The notes under the pieces were generated by a model. That model did not search any database. It had not been told where the DNA came from and saw only the letters and a list, made by a program, of their open reading frames with translations. This document shows positions 46,556 to 58,104 of a DNA stretch of 64,000 bases, piece after piece; the stretch's first letter is position 1; the number at the start of each line of letters is the position of its first letter. This DNA comes from Ailurus styani (Eukaryota; Chordata; Mammalia; Carnivora; Ailuridae), in contig LNAC01000777.1 in NCBI GenBank assembly GCA_002007465.1, positions 508,294-572,293 of the forward strand, in the 5' to 3' direction. A program made the translations under genes and the position numbers.

Positions 46556-46574
46556 CACCTACATCTCTCTCTCT

Positions 46575-46808
46575 CAGGATTTCTCAACCTTGGGACTATT
46601 GACATTTTGGACTGGATAATTTTTTGTTATGGGGGCTGTCCTGTGCATTGCAAGTTGTGTAGCAGTATCAGGGGCCAACATCCACTGGATGCCAGTAGCA
46701 CCTCCTTTCTCAGTGGTGACAACCAAAACTGTCCCCAGACATTACCAAATGACTGTCCTTCGGGGCAGGGGGGAACTGAATCTTCTTTCTTCTCCCCATT
46801 AAGAACCG
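46575..46808 (-). mobile_element. MER5A-type hAT fossil, antisense
   Basis: 'GGATTTCTCAACCTTGGGAC', 'GGGGGCTGTCCTGTGCATTGC', 'GTGACAACCAAAACTGTCCCCAGACATTACC' and 'CCCCATTAAGAACC' follow the element from end to end. Confidence 0.9.
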
Positions 46809-49419
46809 CTACTCTTTCTTGCCTCCAACATTGCTCCATAGAAATGTCCTATTCCCAACATTGTTCCATAAATTCCATAAAAGTATTAAAATATATGCTA
46901 TTTCATTCTAAAATATGTTAATGTCTTTCCAAGTAATTAAGTTTTCTGTAGGTAATGTTAAAATATTTAGCATGAATTACCTGCCCCCCCCTTTTTAAGG
47001 ATCAGTTGGACAAATCACATGGATGGGCCCTTATCTGTAGCTTCTAGTTAGAGGATTTAACAAAATAAGGTGGCACCAAAGAAAGACCTTTGCCCAGTGG
47101 AATTGAAAGACATTTTATTATATATGTTGTATAGAGTGCAGATAGTCCCCTTGGGGTCAGAGCCCAGGTTTGCCACTTTATTTGTTCTGAGAAGTACATT
47201 TCAAAAATTCTCCAAGATCCAATTTTCTCATGTTTCAAATAAGAGTAATTGTACCTATCACACAGCACGGTTGTAAGTGGTGAATGAAATACTTATAAAA
47301 CCTGACATGCTGTAACATGTTAACTTTTAGCTGGGGACAAATGTGGTGGGATTGTTCTGGCTGAAGTGAGGTAGGAAGTCTGGGCCCAAACACTCAGGCC
47401 CCACCCAGTTCCCTGTGGCATGTAACCAGCTACCAGCTTCTCATTAGGTGCTTACTCTAGGCTACTTCCTGTGCTTCAATTAGCCAATGCAAGTAAAACT
47501 ATACGGTGGCTGCTAGACAGCGTGACACCACACATACAGTGTGACACCACCAATGCAGAGAACTGGTTTGGATGGCAGTTTCCTTATTTGTGCAACACTT
47601 TATTTTTTAGATGGAGCAAACTCCTCCACTCGTGAGTTGACACTTAAGGAAGTACTGTGAGGTCATCCTTTCCATTGAAATTGCTTTCCTGAAAACTGAA
47701 GGCCATTGACTCCTACATTAATTGAAATATATTTATTAAACCTACTTTATATTAAAAACTAGGCTAGGTACTGCAAGGTATGCTGTTCAACTTAAGATAC
47801 AATCCTGCCCCTTTAGAGGTTAAAATATAATTATAAAGGTAATTGTGCCATGCAAAGGAATAGTTGAGTTGAGAGTCTATGTCATGTAATAAAAGGTACA
47901 TGAATACTAGAATCAGATAAAAGCTGAGTTTGATTTCAGCTCTACCACATCTAGTTCTTTATTTGGATAATAATGTATCTCTTGCTGAGTGTTTGCAGAG
48001 ATTAAATAAAGCTACATTACAAACTGCCCAGCACAATGTACACTTGTACATCATAAATCTTTTCAATGAAAATAATTATTTTTCTCTGTTAGTGATAGAT
48101 TTTCTTTAAAAGTTAAGGATACATTTGGGATTTCTGACTTAAAATATAGACTAAGGTCAACAGTCTGTTACTAGAGGCCAAGTCATACTTGAGGTGGCAG
48201 ATGTGACTTATATACCAGTTCTGATAAGTAGACTTATTCCTTGGTCCCCATGTATCTTGGTTCTAAAGATGGGAGTGGGTCTTTGTCCCCATGTCTGAGT
48301 CCATTTTTAGAATCTTCCTCAGACTCTGGTAGTTTTGGAACCGAGGTTTACTCTCACCAGTTGTTCTTGTAGGTGTGAGAATTGTGGCACTGAAGCTCAG
48401 CCCTAAAACCTGCCTATGGGACAGGTATGTGCCTCTCCCTGGCAACTCCTCCCCAACTCCCTGTTCCAAGCTTGTTCCAAGTCCTGGCCCTTTCAAGGCT
48501 GCCCTGCCCTGCTTTGTGGGCTCTCACAATATCTTTGTTTAAAACACCCTATCAGAGAACATTATATGGTGTAAATTTGTCAGTGCTATAAGAAAAAAGT
48601 TCTAGCTCCTTAAACAGCTCCTTTTGAAGACAGATGGTGAAGTCAGCCCCTTAGGCATGAGGAACTCACAGAGCGATGTTATATTGGGGAGGGTGTTTCA
48701 GAGGCTTAGGGTTCCAGATGGCTGGGGGAGAATAAATCAGGAGGATGACAAGGGGGTTTTAGCTTAAATTTTGCAAACATTTACTGTGTCACTGTCTTTG
48801 GAGATACAGAATGGAATAAGATGTAGGCTCCCGCTGGGACTGAGCATTCCACATAGCTGCAGTGGAAGCTGAGGACAGAGCGGGTTAGGTCTTCAACACC
48901 GGGGGCCAGATAATGGTGCAGGTTCAAAGGCAAGCACATGTTTAGATAAGTAGAACAGTTAATTAGTGACAAGGTTATGCAATTCATGCTTAGAAAGGGT
49001 TTTTTTTCTTTTTCTTTTTTTTCCCTTTTTTAAAAAATTCTTGCTCTTAACTGGTATAGTTAAAAACTAAGTCACAAAAAAACCCCAAAAAACAAAAACC
49101 CCCCCAACACACGCAGAAAACAAACAAAACAAACAAACAAACAAAAAACCAAAGTTGCTATAAATGCCATTTTCTTGTAGGAAATTATATTTTCAGTGGA
49201 AAACCCATGGGTAAGAATGTTGTGTGTTACATTCTTTATTTTTTATTACTTTTCTATCATACCTGAAAACATTCCATTGAAGGGACCAAAGTACTTCAGA
49301 GAGCACCATCATTCTGGGAGCAATGAATTGGTGGAAGCATTGATAGCCAGCTTACATATTAGAAAAATGACAAAAATGTTTTTAAAAATACACACACACA
49401 ATAATCAATAATAATGAAA
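46809..49419. other. Unique sequence with MIR fragments and an A-rich patch
   Basis: MIR-like (sense) fragments lie at about 47130-47320 ('CCAATTTTCTCATGTTTCAAATAAGAG') and 47900-48040. A 19-bp imperfect tandem duplication is at 47517-47554. (AAAC)n low complexity lies at 49070-49150. No gene is seen. Confidence 0.5.
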
Positions 49420-49640
49420 GTGCTAATACTGGTTGATCCCTTACTATATTTCCGACATTATTTGTCTTATCTCATCTAAGCCTCTCAGCCACCCCCCTGA
49501 GGCCCACTCTGGCATTTATCTCCATTTTGTGGAAGAGGCTTAGGTAAGTCACTTGCCAAGGGTTAAATAGCTTGCAAGATCTAGCAATCTGCCTCCTGAA
49601 GGCGGGCTCTTGACCTTTATGCCACAGAGCACAGCAGGTT
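49420..49640 (-). repeat. MIR SINE (antisense)
   Basis: 'TTATCTCATCTAAGCCTCTCAGCC', 'TATCTCCATTTTGTGGAAGAGGC' and 'GGTAAGTCACTTGCCAAGGG' follow reverse MIR order. Confidence 0.82.
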
Positions 49641-51322
49641 GAACAGCTTCACCACTCTAGACAGTCAGGTTTCACTTCTATTTTGCAAGTGCCATTTGCG
49701 ATACTTGTTTTAAACGTTGAGCTGGTTAAAACCTCTCTGGAAAACCAGAGAAAAGTGGTGTTCAGATTGCACTGGTGCAAACTGTTTATAGAGTGATGCC
49801 CAAGCAAAGCCATTTCAAGGCCAGTTGTCACAGTGACATGTGTTTTAGGGTGTCACCTGGGCACAGGAGCTTTGTGGGCAGAGGTGCTTCATGTGGCCTG
49901 CCTCCCCAAATCCACATTGATGTATTTACCTGATGTCAGGACAAGAGTGAGTCTGGAGGTCTGCTACTTTGAGAATGCTGCCTGCTTGAACTTGGCCCAT
50001 CAGCTGCCACCTCACTCACCTCTCCTGAACCTTCTGGGACATATTAGAAGGGCTAGGAATCCACAAACAGGCAGAAAGTATGAGAGCAAAGGGCATTCTT
50101 CTGACTCAGGATGCACGCAGCATTTCTGCGGCCCTTGCTTCTGGGAGGGAAGGAGAGCACATGCATGCTGGGCTGCTTGAAGTCTCTTTTATGTGGTGGA
50201 AGGACACCTGCCGTTGGTGTAGATTCTAGAAACCTGCAGTCCTGGGAAGCTTCCTTTGGCTCTTCCACATCTGCTCTCTAGGCTTCTCCAACAGGCCTGG
50301 TGCCCTGGGGCAAGGGATGGACCTGAGGCTGATGTGCCCACTCTCTCCTGGAGGGATCCTGGGCGATGGCAGGGGAAGGGGCTGGTTCCTTCAGTGCAGG
50401 TCTGGCTTTGGTCGCTGAACCATGGAATGCTTGTGTCCTGACCCTGGGCCAATGGGAGGCAGCAACACCCTGTGCCCGAGCCCACAGCCTTCCTTCAGAG
50501 AACTGTCCTCCCCTGCCCGCTTTTGTACTCAGCTTCCTGGTTGTGATGACCCTCTGGTGAGCTGATGAGCTGGGACCCAAGAGCTGCAGAGGCCTCAGTG
50601 GTGACAGTGCACAGACCAAGTCTGCAGGACCAGCCCCTTGGAATGCTGCTGCCAGTTCCGATGACTCTTGGGGCTTTCAGAGGCCTGGGTGAGGCCGGCA
50701 AGAGCAGGATTTCCGGAGTCCCCGTGGCTGTCCGCGATCTGCTGATTGCAGACCCCAGAGAACAAACCTTGGTGGTGCATGATCCCGCTTCCTGAGTGGA
50801 ATTAGTGGGGGTGGCGCCACAGAGCTGAGAGGAGACGATAAACTTGTCTGCATCCTGTAGGCCGAGCAGTCTAGGGTTTCTGCGAGCCTGAGACTGAAAT
50901 TATTTTGGGAGCCCCTTAAGAAGCAGAATACAAAAATTCTCTGCCTTTCTCATTCTCATTCTCTCTCTCTCTCTCTCTCTCTTTTGGTTTGGTTTCCTGG
51001 TTTTCTAAAATAAAAATAGCTTTTAAATTACACACCTAATAAAATATCAGTGTAGAAAAGATTTTTAAAACTGTACAGAAAATTGTAAGAAAATTAATTA
51101 AAGTCATCTGGAATTCTACCACCCTGATTTTAACAACAGTATGTTGGTGACCATGCTTCTTGCATCTCTTTGTGTACAGAAATGTTCTCTCTCTTTTTAT
51201 TTTGTTCTCACCCTGAACTGACCTCTCATTCTCCACCTCTGTCCCTGAGGGACTGAACATCTTTATATAATTGTCTACATGGTCTTATAATTATATACAA
51301 TATATGATTACTTGGATAGATA
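49641..51322. other. Unique sequence including the most GC-rich block
   Basis: From about 49840 to 50900 the sequence is clearly GC-richer than its neighbours, repeat-free and open in several overlapping frames on both strands. CpGs cluster at 50690-50900. It could be a regulatory element or an unrecognised exon, but no frame is convincing. A (CT)n run lies at 50955-50982. Confidence 0.45.
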
Positions 51323-51354
51323 CACACAAATGTATTTTTCCCCACTCTTACCAC

Positions 51355-51777
51355 TTGTTTGTTTGTTTGTTTATTTAATTTATTTATTTTTAATTATTTG
51401 CCCCAGGGGTATAGGTCTGTGAATCATCAGGTTTACACCTTTCACAGCATTCACCATAGCACAAACCCTCCCCAATGTCCATAACCCGGCCACCCTATCC
51501 CTACCCTCCCACCCCCCAGTAACCCTCAGTTTGTTTCATGAGATGAAGAGTCTCTTATGGTTTGTCTCCTTCCTGATCCCATCTTGTTTCATTTTGTTCT
51601 CTCCCTACCCCCCAAGACTCCCCTCCCTTCCCCTCAAGTTCTTCATGTCAGAGAGATAATATGATAATTGTCTTTCTCTGACTGACAAATTGTGCTTAGC
51701 ATAATACCCTCTAGTTCCATCTATGTCATTGCAAATGGCAAGATTTTGTTTCTTTTGATGCGTGCATAGTATTCCAT
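51355..51777 (-). mobile_element. 5'-truncated L1, antisense
   Basis: A TTTG/TTTA-rich tail lies left, then 'ATTTGCCCCAGGGGTATAGG', the 3' UTR and the last ORF2 codons, ending at 'AGTATTCCAT'. The perfect 16-bp duplication CACACAAATGTATTTT is at 51323-51338 and 51778-51793. A 16-nt stretch (51339-51354) separates the left duplication from the tail. It is more diverged from the right-edge L1 than the 41.9-kb copy. Confidence 0.93.
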
Positions 51778-51793
51778 CACACAAATGTATTTT

Positions 51794-51989
51794 AGCCCTT
51801 TGGTATAGATCTGAGTCCCCCCACCCCATATTGTATGATGGCACAGTTTAACACAAAGAAAAGTGGTAAGAATTTTATAGACAACAATCTTGTACCCACT
51901 ACCTGGATTCTACCATTAACCTTCTAGTAGTTAACCTTGATTTTCCAACAATCCATACTTCTAACTGTCCATCATTCCACCTTATTTTA
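51794..51989. other. Unique non-coding sequence
   Basis: Nothing certain; the end probably merges into the ancient L1. Confidence 0.4.
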
Positions 51990-52589
51990 TTTTTTAATAT
52001 ACTTCAAAGTAAGTTGCAGACATCAGTATATTTCCCTCTAGATACTTTGTATTCATGTCATTAACTAGTGTTCAATATTTTCTTTTTTGAGGTAAAATTT
52101 ATTATATACAATCCAATGCACTAATCTTGAATATATCATTTGATGAGTTTTGACCAAGCCATATACCTATGCAACCCAAATCCCTTCCCAGTCAATCCCA
52201 GAGACAACCTCTGTTCTTATTTTTCCCACTGTAGATTAGTTTTGCCTATTCTAGAGAGCGCATGTCATTGCACACACAGAATTATACAATATGTACTCAT
52301 GCCATGTTTCTTTCACACAGCATGATGTTTTTGAAATTCATCCAGATTATTACAGTAGTTTGCCCACCCCCTCTCCATCTTGATTTTTCCTGAAAAAAAT
52401 CTATTTTCCTGAAAAAGTCTATTTTATGAATATGCCACCCTAAATTTGCTCATTCTCTTGTTGAACGTCTCTTGGGCTGTTTCCAGTTTGGGGCTATTAT
52501 ATAAAAAACTGCTATGCAACTCATTCTTTTTAACTATAATATTTTGTTGCATACATTTACAAAAATTTATTCAAATAGTTCTTTTATTT

Positions 52590-52978
52590 GTTTAATGTTC
52601 TTTTTAAAAAGTTTTAATTTAATTGAATTAATTAATTTTATTTTTTGTTTTATTTGAGAGTGTGTGAGCAAGCAAGGGGGGAGGGGAGGAGAGGAGCAGA
52701 GGAAAGGGAGGGAGAGAATCCCAAGCAGGCTCCACCCTCAACTTGAACCCCACTGGTGCTTTATCTCATGATGGAGACCACCACTGGAGACCTCCACCCC
52801 AGCTGAAATCAAGAGTTGGGTACTTAACTGACTGAGCCACCCAGGTGGTCCTAAAAGTTTTTATTTTAATTCCAGTTAGTTAACACACAGTGTTATAATA
52901 GTTTCAGGTAGGATTCATCAGTTCCCATACATCACCCAGTGCTCATCAGAACAAGTTTCTCCTTAATTGCCACCACCT
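52590..52978 (-). mobile_element. Carnivore L1 3' tail containing an old CanSINE
   Basis: The right piece (52853-52978) has 'TTCCAGTTAGTTAACACACAGTG', 'GTTTCAGGTAGGATTC' and 'CATCACCCAGTGCTCATCAG', the 3' end of a carnivore L1. The SINE lies in its T-rich tail. Ancient L1 sequence resumes near 52990. Confidence 0.7.
52600..52852 (-). mobile_element. Old CanSINE, antisense
   Basis: A 'TTTTATTTGAGAG' tail junction, a purine-rich body, 'GAAATCAAGAGTTGGGTACTTAAC' and the end 'GAGCCACCCAGGTGGTCC' are seen. A decayed duplication around AAAAGTTTTAATTT is likely. Confidence 0.85.
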
Positions 52979-53579
52979 ATCACAATGGATATTTCGATTT
53001 CTCTCTCTCTTTTGCTTTTTGTTACTGTGAATATTGCTACGATTTACTGAAAAAAATCTTTAATCTACCTTTGCCTCTATTTTTGGGAGCTAAATTCCTG
53101 GAAGTAAGATTGCTAGGTTGAAGGACATATATTTCTTTATGTTTATTTAATAACTATTGTCAGACTGCTTTGTGGAAAACCTGCAACCATTTACATTTCC
53201 ACCAGAAGTGTGTGAATTTTTTTTTTCTTTACCAACTTCTCTGCTGGTAGGATATTACCATGTTCAAATGTTTTTCCTCACTCAGAGTGGTATTTTGTTG
53301 TTACTTACTTCATTTCCTACCAGTGGGGTTGAGCATCTTTTCAGATACATGGTGGCCATTTGGTTATGTTCTGTGAATCGTCTTTTCTTTATTTTGGGTT
53401 GTATGTCTTTCTTTATATTAACCATTTGAGTAAGTACTGCATATATTATGGATAATTGTCTTTATCTATAGATAATTCCCTTTATAATATGCATTATAGA
53501 TATTGGTTCTCAGTGTATCATTTGTCTTTTGATGATTGATACTATTTTCAGACTGCATATTTAAAATACTTTTCCATAG

Positions 53580-53768
53580 GGGCACCTGGGTGGCCCACTT
53601 AGTTAAACTGTGGATTCTTGGTTTCAGCTCAGGCTTTGATTTCAGGGTTTTGAGATACAGCCCTATGTAGGAGTCTGCTTGAGCTTCTCTCCCCTTTTCC
53701 CTCTGCCCCACCCCTCCAACCACCCGCCCCACACAGTCTCTCTCTAAAATAAATAAAGAAATATTAAA
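53580..53768 (+). mobile_element. Old CanSINE, sense
   Basis: The head is 'GGGGCACCTGGGTGGCCCA', the body 'CCCTATGTAGGAGTCTGCTTGAG' and the tail AAATAAATAAAG. The decayed duplication AAAATACTTTTCC versus AAAATATTTTCTC flanks it. It is inserted in the ancient L1. Confidence 0.9.
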
Positions 53769-55235
53769 AAATATTTTCTCTAGTTAACTATATTTATATG
53801 TGTAAATATAATCTATATACATTTTGAGTTTCCCTCCTTTTTCCCCCTTTTTTTTGTTAACAAATCAATCTATCCTCTAGGTCATTTGTGTCTTCTAAAA
53901 TTTACTCTAAATTCTTATTATTAATAATTTATTTTTTTACATTTAAATCTTTATTTCATTTAATGTTAGGTTTATACGTAGCATGAAGTGGTCCAACTTC
54001 TTTATCTTCCAGATGGATAGCCATTTGTGCCAACATCATTTATTTAATAAACAAATTTCTACTCACCAAATTGAAATACCAACTGAAATCATATAAATTA
54101 AGATCTGTTTCTAGAATTCTGTTTTGTTTCATTTGCTTCTCTGTGTCTCTCTATGTTAGTATCATTTTATTTTGATTATAGTGTTATGGTGATTATATGT
54201 CTTCATAACTGGTAAGGCATATTCCCAGTACCCCCACTCCACACACTTAAAACCTTTTTTCTTTGTTATCTTTGGTCATTTATTTTTCTGTATGAACTTT
54301 AAGATAACTTTATTCAACCCTCAAATTTCCAAATTTTTCACATTCTTCCCAAATCCAATAGAATTACAATCACAACTGTATTATATTATTTTTTTATAAT
54401 TGATGATTATCATCTTAAATCTTCTCATTCAAAAACATGATATATTTTCACCTTTGTTCAGAACTTGTTTATGTCCTTCAATAAGATTTCATGGTTTCTT
54501 ACATGGCCTGAACAATATTTCTTATTAGATGTTTTCCTGTTTTATAAACTTATCCCTATTGTGAATTAAACATTTCCCTGATATTCATTTTTAGCTATTT
54601 AATAGTACAGAAAAACAGTTATGGATTTTTGTATGTTTATCTTATATGATAATAAACACCTTACCAAATTCTTTGATTTATTCTAATATTTTTCTCAAAC
54701 TGTCTTGAATTTTATATGCATGCAGTCATATTATCTGCAAGGGAAGAAATCTTTACTCTTCCAGTATTTATATTAAACATTCATTTTTTTATCCCTACTT
54801 AACTGAACTGTTGAGGAGAACAGCTGTTGAATTGTTACAAAAGGTCTTTATAGTATCAGTTGGTGTGATTGTATGATTCTACTTCTTGTGGATGTAATGA
54901 ATAATGTTGCTATGTTTTCAGATAGTATATACATGTTCATTCCTGGATTGTATCTGGTTTGATCATCCTCTTATTCTTCTGAAACACTGTATATTTTACT
55001 TGTTAATCTTTTATTTAGAATTTAAAATTTTTAAAATAAAAAATGATATTTGTCTATAGAGTTTTTTGAATATCAAGTTGTGTCATTAAGGATATACTAG
55101 CTTTATAGAATGAATTAGGGAGATTTTCATCTTTTTATAGGCAAATGTATATAACATTACAATTAACTTTAAATAAATATTAGGTAGGACTCATCCTTGA
55201 AACCAGCTGGCCCTGTGATCCTTTTCAGTGGTAGT

Positions 55236-55441
55236 TTTTTTTTTTTTTAAGATTTATTTATTTATTTGAGAGAGAGTTGGTGGGACAGGAGGAACAGAGG
55301 GAGGATGAGATAGAAACCTAAGCAGACCCTGTGCTATGCCTGTGGTGGGGCTTTATCTCAAACCCTGAGATCACAACCTGAGCTGAAACCAAGAGTTGGA
55401 CCTGTGAAACCAAGAGTTGACTGTGATATCCAGATGCCCCT
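55236..55441 (-). mobile_element. Old CanSINE, antisense, with a short internal duplication
   Basis: Poly(T) and 'TTAAGATTTATTTATTTATTTGAGAG' are on the left, 'GATATCCAGATGCCCC' on the right. GAAACCAAGAGTTG occurs twice, at 55385-55398 and 55406-55419, a 21-bp direct duplication. It is inserted in the ancient L1. Confidence 0.9.
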
Positions 55442-56370
55442 CATCTGGTTTTTAATCACTCATAGGTTTTTAATCACTTTTTTAGTATGTTCAATTTTTT
55501 TCTTCTTCATGGGGGAAATGTTGATTTTTTTATATTTGTTAGAATAAACGCTAAATTTTCTCTAGGTTTCAACGTCATTGCCACAGTTAGTTACTATTTA
55601 CTTATTTTTATAATCCCTTCCATATCTGTAATTTTTTCTTTCTTGATTTTTGTACATTTTTTATTCTTCTTTTTCCTTAATCAGACCCATGAAGGGATTA
55701 TCTATTTTTGATGAAATGGTTAAAGTAAATAATCAGCTTTAGAATTTATTTACTTTTTCTACTTTTTAAAATTTCTGTTAATCTCAATGTTTATATCTTT
55801 ATTAATTCTTCCTACTTTTCTTTTACTTTATTTTCTTAGACTTTTTTCTAATGTAAGATAAAGTAGTTTATACTGCTTTAGTTATATTTCTGCTTTGTTT
55901 GTTTTGTTTTGTTTTAAGATTTTTATTTATTTGAGAGAGAGAGAGCATGAGCAGGGGTGGGGGGTGTTTCAGAGAAAGGAGGAGAAGCAGACTCCCTGCT
56001 GAGCAGGGAGCTGGACAGGGAGCCTGATCCCAGGACCCTGAGATTGATGAGGGAGCAGAAGGCTAGCTGAAGGCAAAGCACAAGCTGACATCCTGCAAAC
56101 TCTCCCCAAACCCCCACTCCTGGGTGGGACATGTGGGGCATTCTTCCAGGAGTCTCCCAACTATATTAATGTTAATACCTCCCCAGAGAGGAAAACAACT
56201 TTAACTGGACAATGTCAAGGCCTCAGGAATCTTGTAGGTAGCTCCTCTTTAGCATATGAAATTTCTTTTAAAACCTCCCTTTTCCTTACCCCCCCCCCCC
56301 ATTCTGAGAAATTTAAAGACTTTAGAACCTCCAGCTGGCTTAACCTACTCACATTTCGTTCCTGTGCTTT

Positions 56371-56576
56371 TTTTTTTTTTTAAAGATTTTATTTATTCAT
56401 TTGACACAGAGAGAGAGATTACAAGTAGGCAGAGAGGCAGGCAGAGAGAGAGGAGAGAGGAGGAAGCAGGCTCCCTGCTGAGCAGAGAGCCCGATGCGGG
56501 CCTCGATCCCAGGATCCTGGGATCATGACCTGAGCCGAAGGCAGCGGCTTCAACCCACTGAGCCACCCAGGCGCCC
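56371..56576 (-). mobile_element. CanSINE, antisense, nested in the LTR
   Basis: CCTGTGCTTT is at 56361-56370 and 56583-56592. The right end is 'GAGCCACCCAGGCGCCC'. The body is of the young type. Confidence 0.94.
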
Positions 56577-56592
56577 TCTATCCCTGTGCTTT

Positions 56593-56598
56593 AATAAA
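56593..56598 (+). promoter_or_regulatory. Polyadenylation signal of the solo LTR
   Basis: AATAAA is preceded by TGTGCTTT and followed by 'ACCACCACTTTGCATC', the usual position at the R region of such LTRs. A SINE inserted just upstream. Confidence 0.55.
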
Positions 56599-56625
56599 AC
56601 CACCACTTTGCATCAAAGATGTCTT

Positions 56626-56839
56626 TTTATACATTTTTTAAAAAGATTTTATTTATTTATTTATTTGACAGAGAGAGAGAGAGAGATTACAAGTAGGCAG
56701 AGAGGCAGGCAGAGAGAGAGGAGGAAGCAGGCTCCCTGCTGAGCAGATAGCCAGATGCAGGGCTTGATCCCAGGACCCTGAGATCATGACCTGAGCCGAA
56801 GGCAGAGGCTTTAATCCACTGAGCCACCCAGGCGCCCCA
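56626..56839 (-). mobile_element. CanSINE, antisense, nested in the LTR
   Basis: The duplication CAAAGATGTCTT is at 56614-56625 and 56843-56854. The right end is 'GAGCCACCCAGGCGCCCC'. It is the second SINE in the same LTR. Confidence 0.95.
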
Positions 56840-57480
56840 CACCAAAGATGTCTTAATAATTCTTTCTTGGTCATAGGCTCCAGATCTCACCCACTGAACC
56901 TCACTTATATTCCAACACCACAAAACCACATCAAGATCACGACCTGAGCCAAAGGCAGATGCCTAACTGACTGAGCCATCCAGGTGCCCCTGTATCTCTG
57001 TTTTGGTAAAAATATTATTTGATTGCTTTCTAGATAGATTTAATTCTAACTTGATTTTTGATTTTATTAGATGGGTTATTTAGAAAGGTATATTTTAGTT
57101 TCTAAGCAGTTGAACTATTTTTATTGCCATTTTATTTTATTTTCTTAATTTTATTGAAGTATCACAATATCCTAACTTAGCTTTTTCTATTGGATATGTT
57201 TAATTCTGTAAGGAGTGTTTTAAATCCTGTCATAATTGTTTTCTGATTAATACATGTTCATGGCTATTATACAGTCTTCATCTTGCTTAATGCTTTGAAG
57301 AAAGCTTTAAATACATTTATTTATTTTTTTAAATACATTTAAATCACATCTTTTTTGATATTAATATTGTAACTCCTGCTTTCATCTTGCTTACCTAATA
57401 TCTCTGTCTACCCCTGCTCTGTCTTTGCTCATGTATTTTGTCCACATTTAAAGGCTAGCCTTATACCAGTGTTACAACAA

Positions 57481-58088
57481 TTTAGCATAGAGATATATAT
57501 AATAAATTCTCCCCAGAACAAGAAGAATGAATAAGAAAAAGGAAAAAAGAAAGAAGAAAGAAAGGAGAGAAATTTAGACATTTAAGCATAAGGCATGTGA
57601 TAAGGAAGATAATTAAATATGCTCTGTGGTAAGCATCGTATATATATGTATCTTGGTTTTCACATTGGATCAGGTCTCTGTTCTCCTATAAAATATTAAT
57701 TTTAAATATATGTGCATATACATGCACACACATTTGCATATATATACATGTATATATGTATGTGTACACATATATATTTAAATAGTAGTAGAATAAATTC
57801 TACTTCACTTGAATGCTAAGTCTCTGTAAAGGATCCCATGACTTAGAAGGTTAATTTAAGATAGGTTCTGGATTTTGGTTTGAAATGGTGTGGTTTAGTT
57901 GGACCCAATTAAACATCTAATAAGGTGTGTTAGTAAATGTTTAATTATCACCATCAGAGGAGAGGGTGGAGCTAAAAGCCTGTGATTAGTCTCTTTTGTC
58001 AGTTTCTATGCTATAAATACTATTTGACTTCAAACTACCAATGTAATGTCCCCGGTGTGGAGCTGGGAGAACACCACTGTGTGAAATG
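57481..58088. other. Unique sequence with an AT-rich palindromic patch
   Basis: A GA-rich run lies at about 57535-57572. ATATATG/CATATAT and TGTGTACACAT units at 57630-57780 form imperfect palindromes. No gene is seen. Confidence 0.5.
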
Positions 58089-58104
58089 GGAATTTGGATG
58101 TTTT

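Larger units (their letters stand above)
56045..56933 (+). mobile_element. Solo LTR (ERV1/gammaretrovirus-like), with two nested SINEs
   Basis: It starts TGATGAGG and ends CACATCA, with short inverted ends TGATG/CATCA, and is flanked by the 4-bp duplication AGAT at 56041-56044 and 56934-56937. Four bases is the usual duplication length for class I (gammaretrovirus-like) insertions. An AATAAA polyadenylation signal lies at 56593-56598. Excluding the two SINEs, the LTR is about 470 bp. No gag, pol or env sequence is attached, so it is a recombined solo LTR. The family assignment is from general appearance. Confidence 0.75.
55913..56991 (-). mobile_element. CanSINE, antisense, split by a solo LTR
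   Basis: The 3' part lies at 55913-56044 (tail, GA-rich body, 'CCCAGGACCCTGAGAT') and the 5' part at 56934-56991 ('AGATCACGACCTGAGCC ... GAGCCATCCAGGTGCCCC'). Joined, they make one SINE. An 889-bp LTR-containing insert separates them. Confidence 0.88.
51990..57480 (-). mobile_element. Ancient near full-length L1 (3' end through ORF2), antisense, heavily nested
   Basis: Antisense landmarks run in order: 3' UTR (52000-52340), ORF2 C-terminal (52440-53450), reverse transcriptase part (53780-55235; 'GTTGAATTGTTACAAAAGG', 'TAGCTTTATAGAATGAATTAGG', 'CCAGCTGGCCCTGTGATCC'), then upstream ORF2 to the endonuclease part near 57360-57470 ('GTAACTCCTGCTTTC...TTTTGTCCACATTTAAAGG'). Later elements split it at least four times. 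No open frame remains. Confidence 0.85.
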
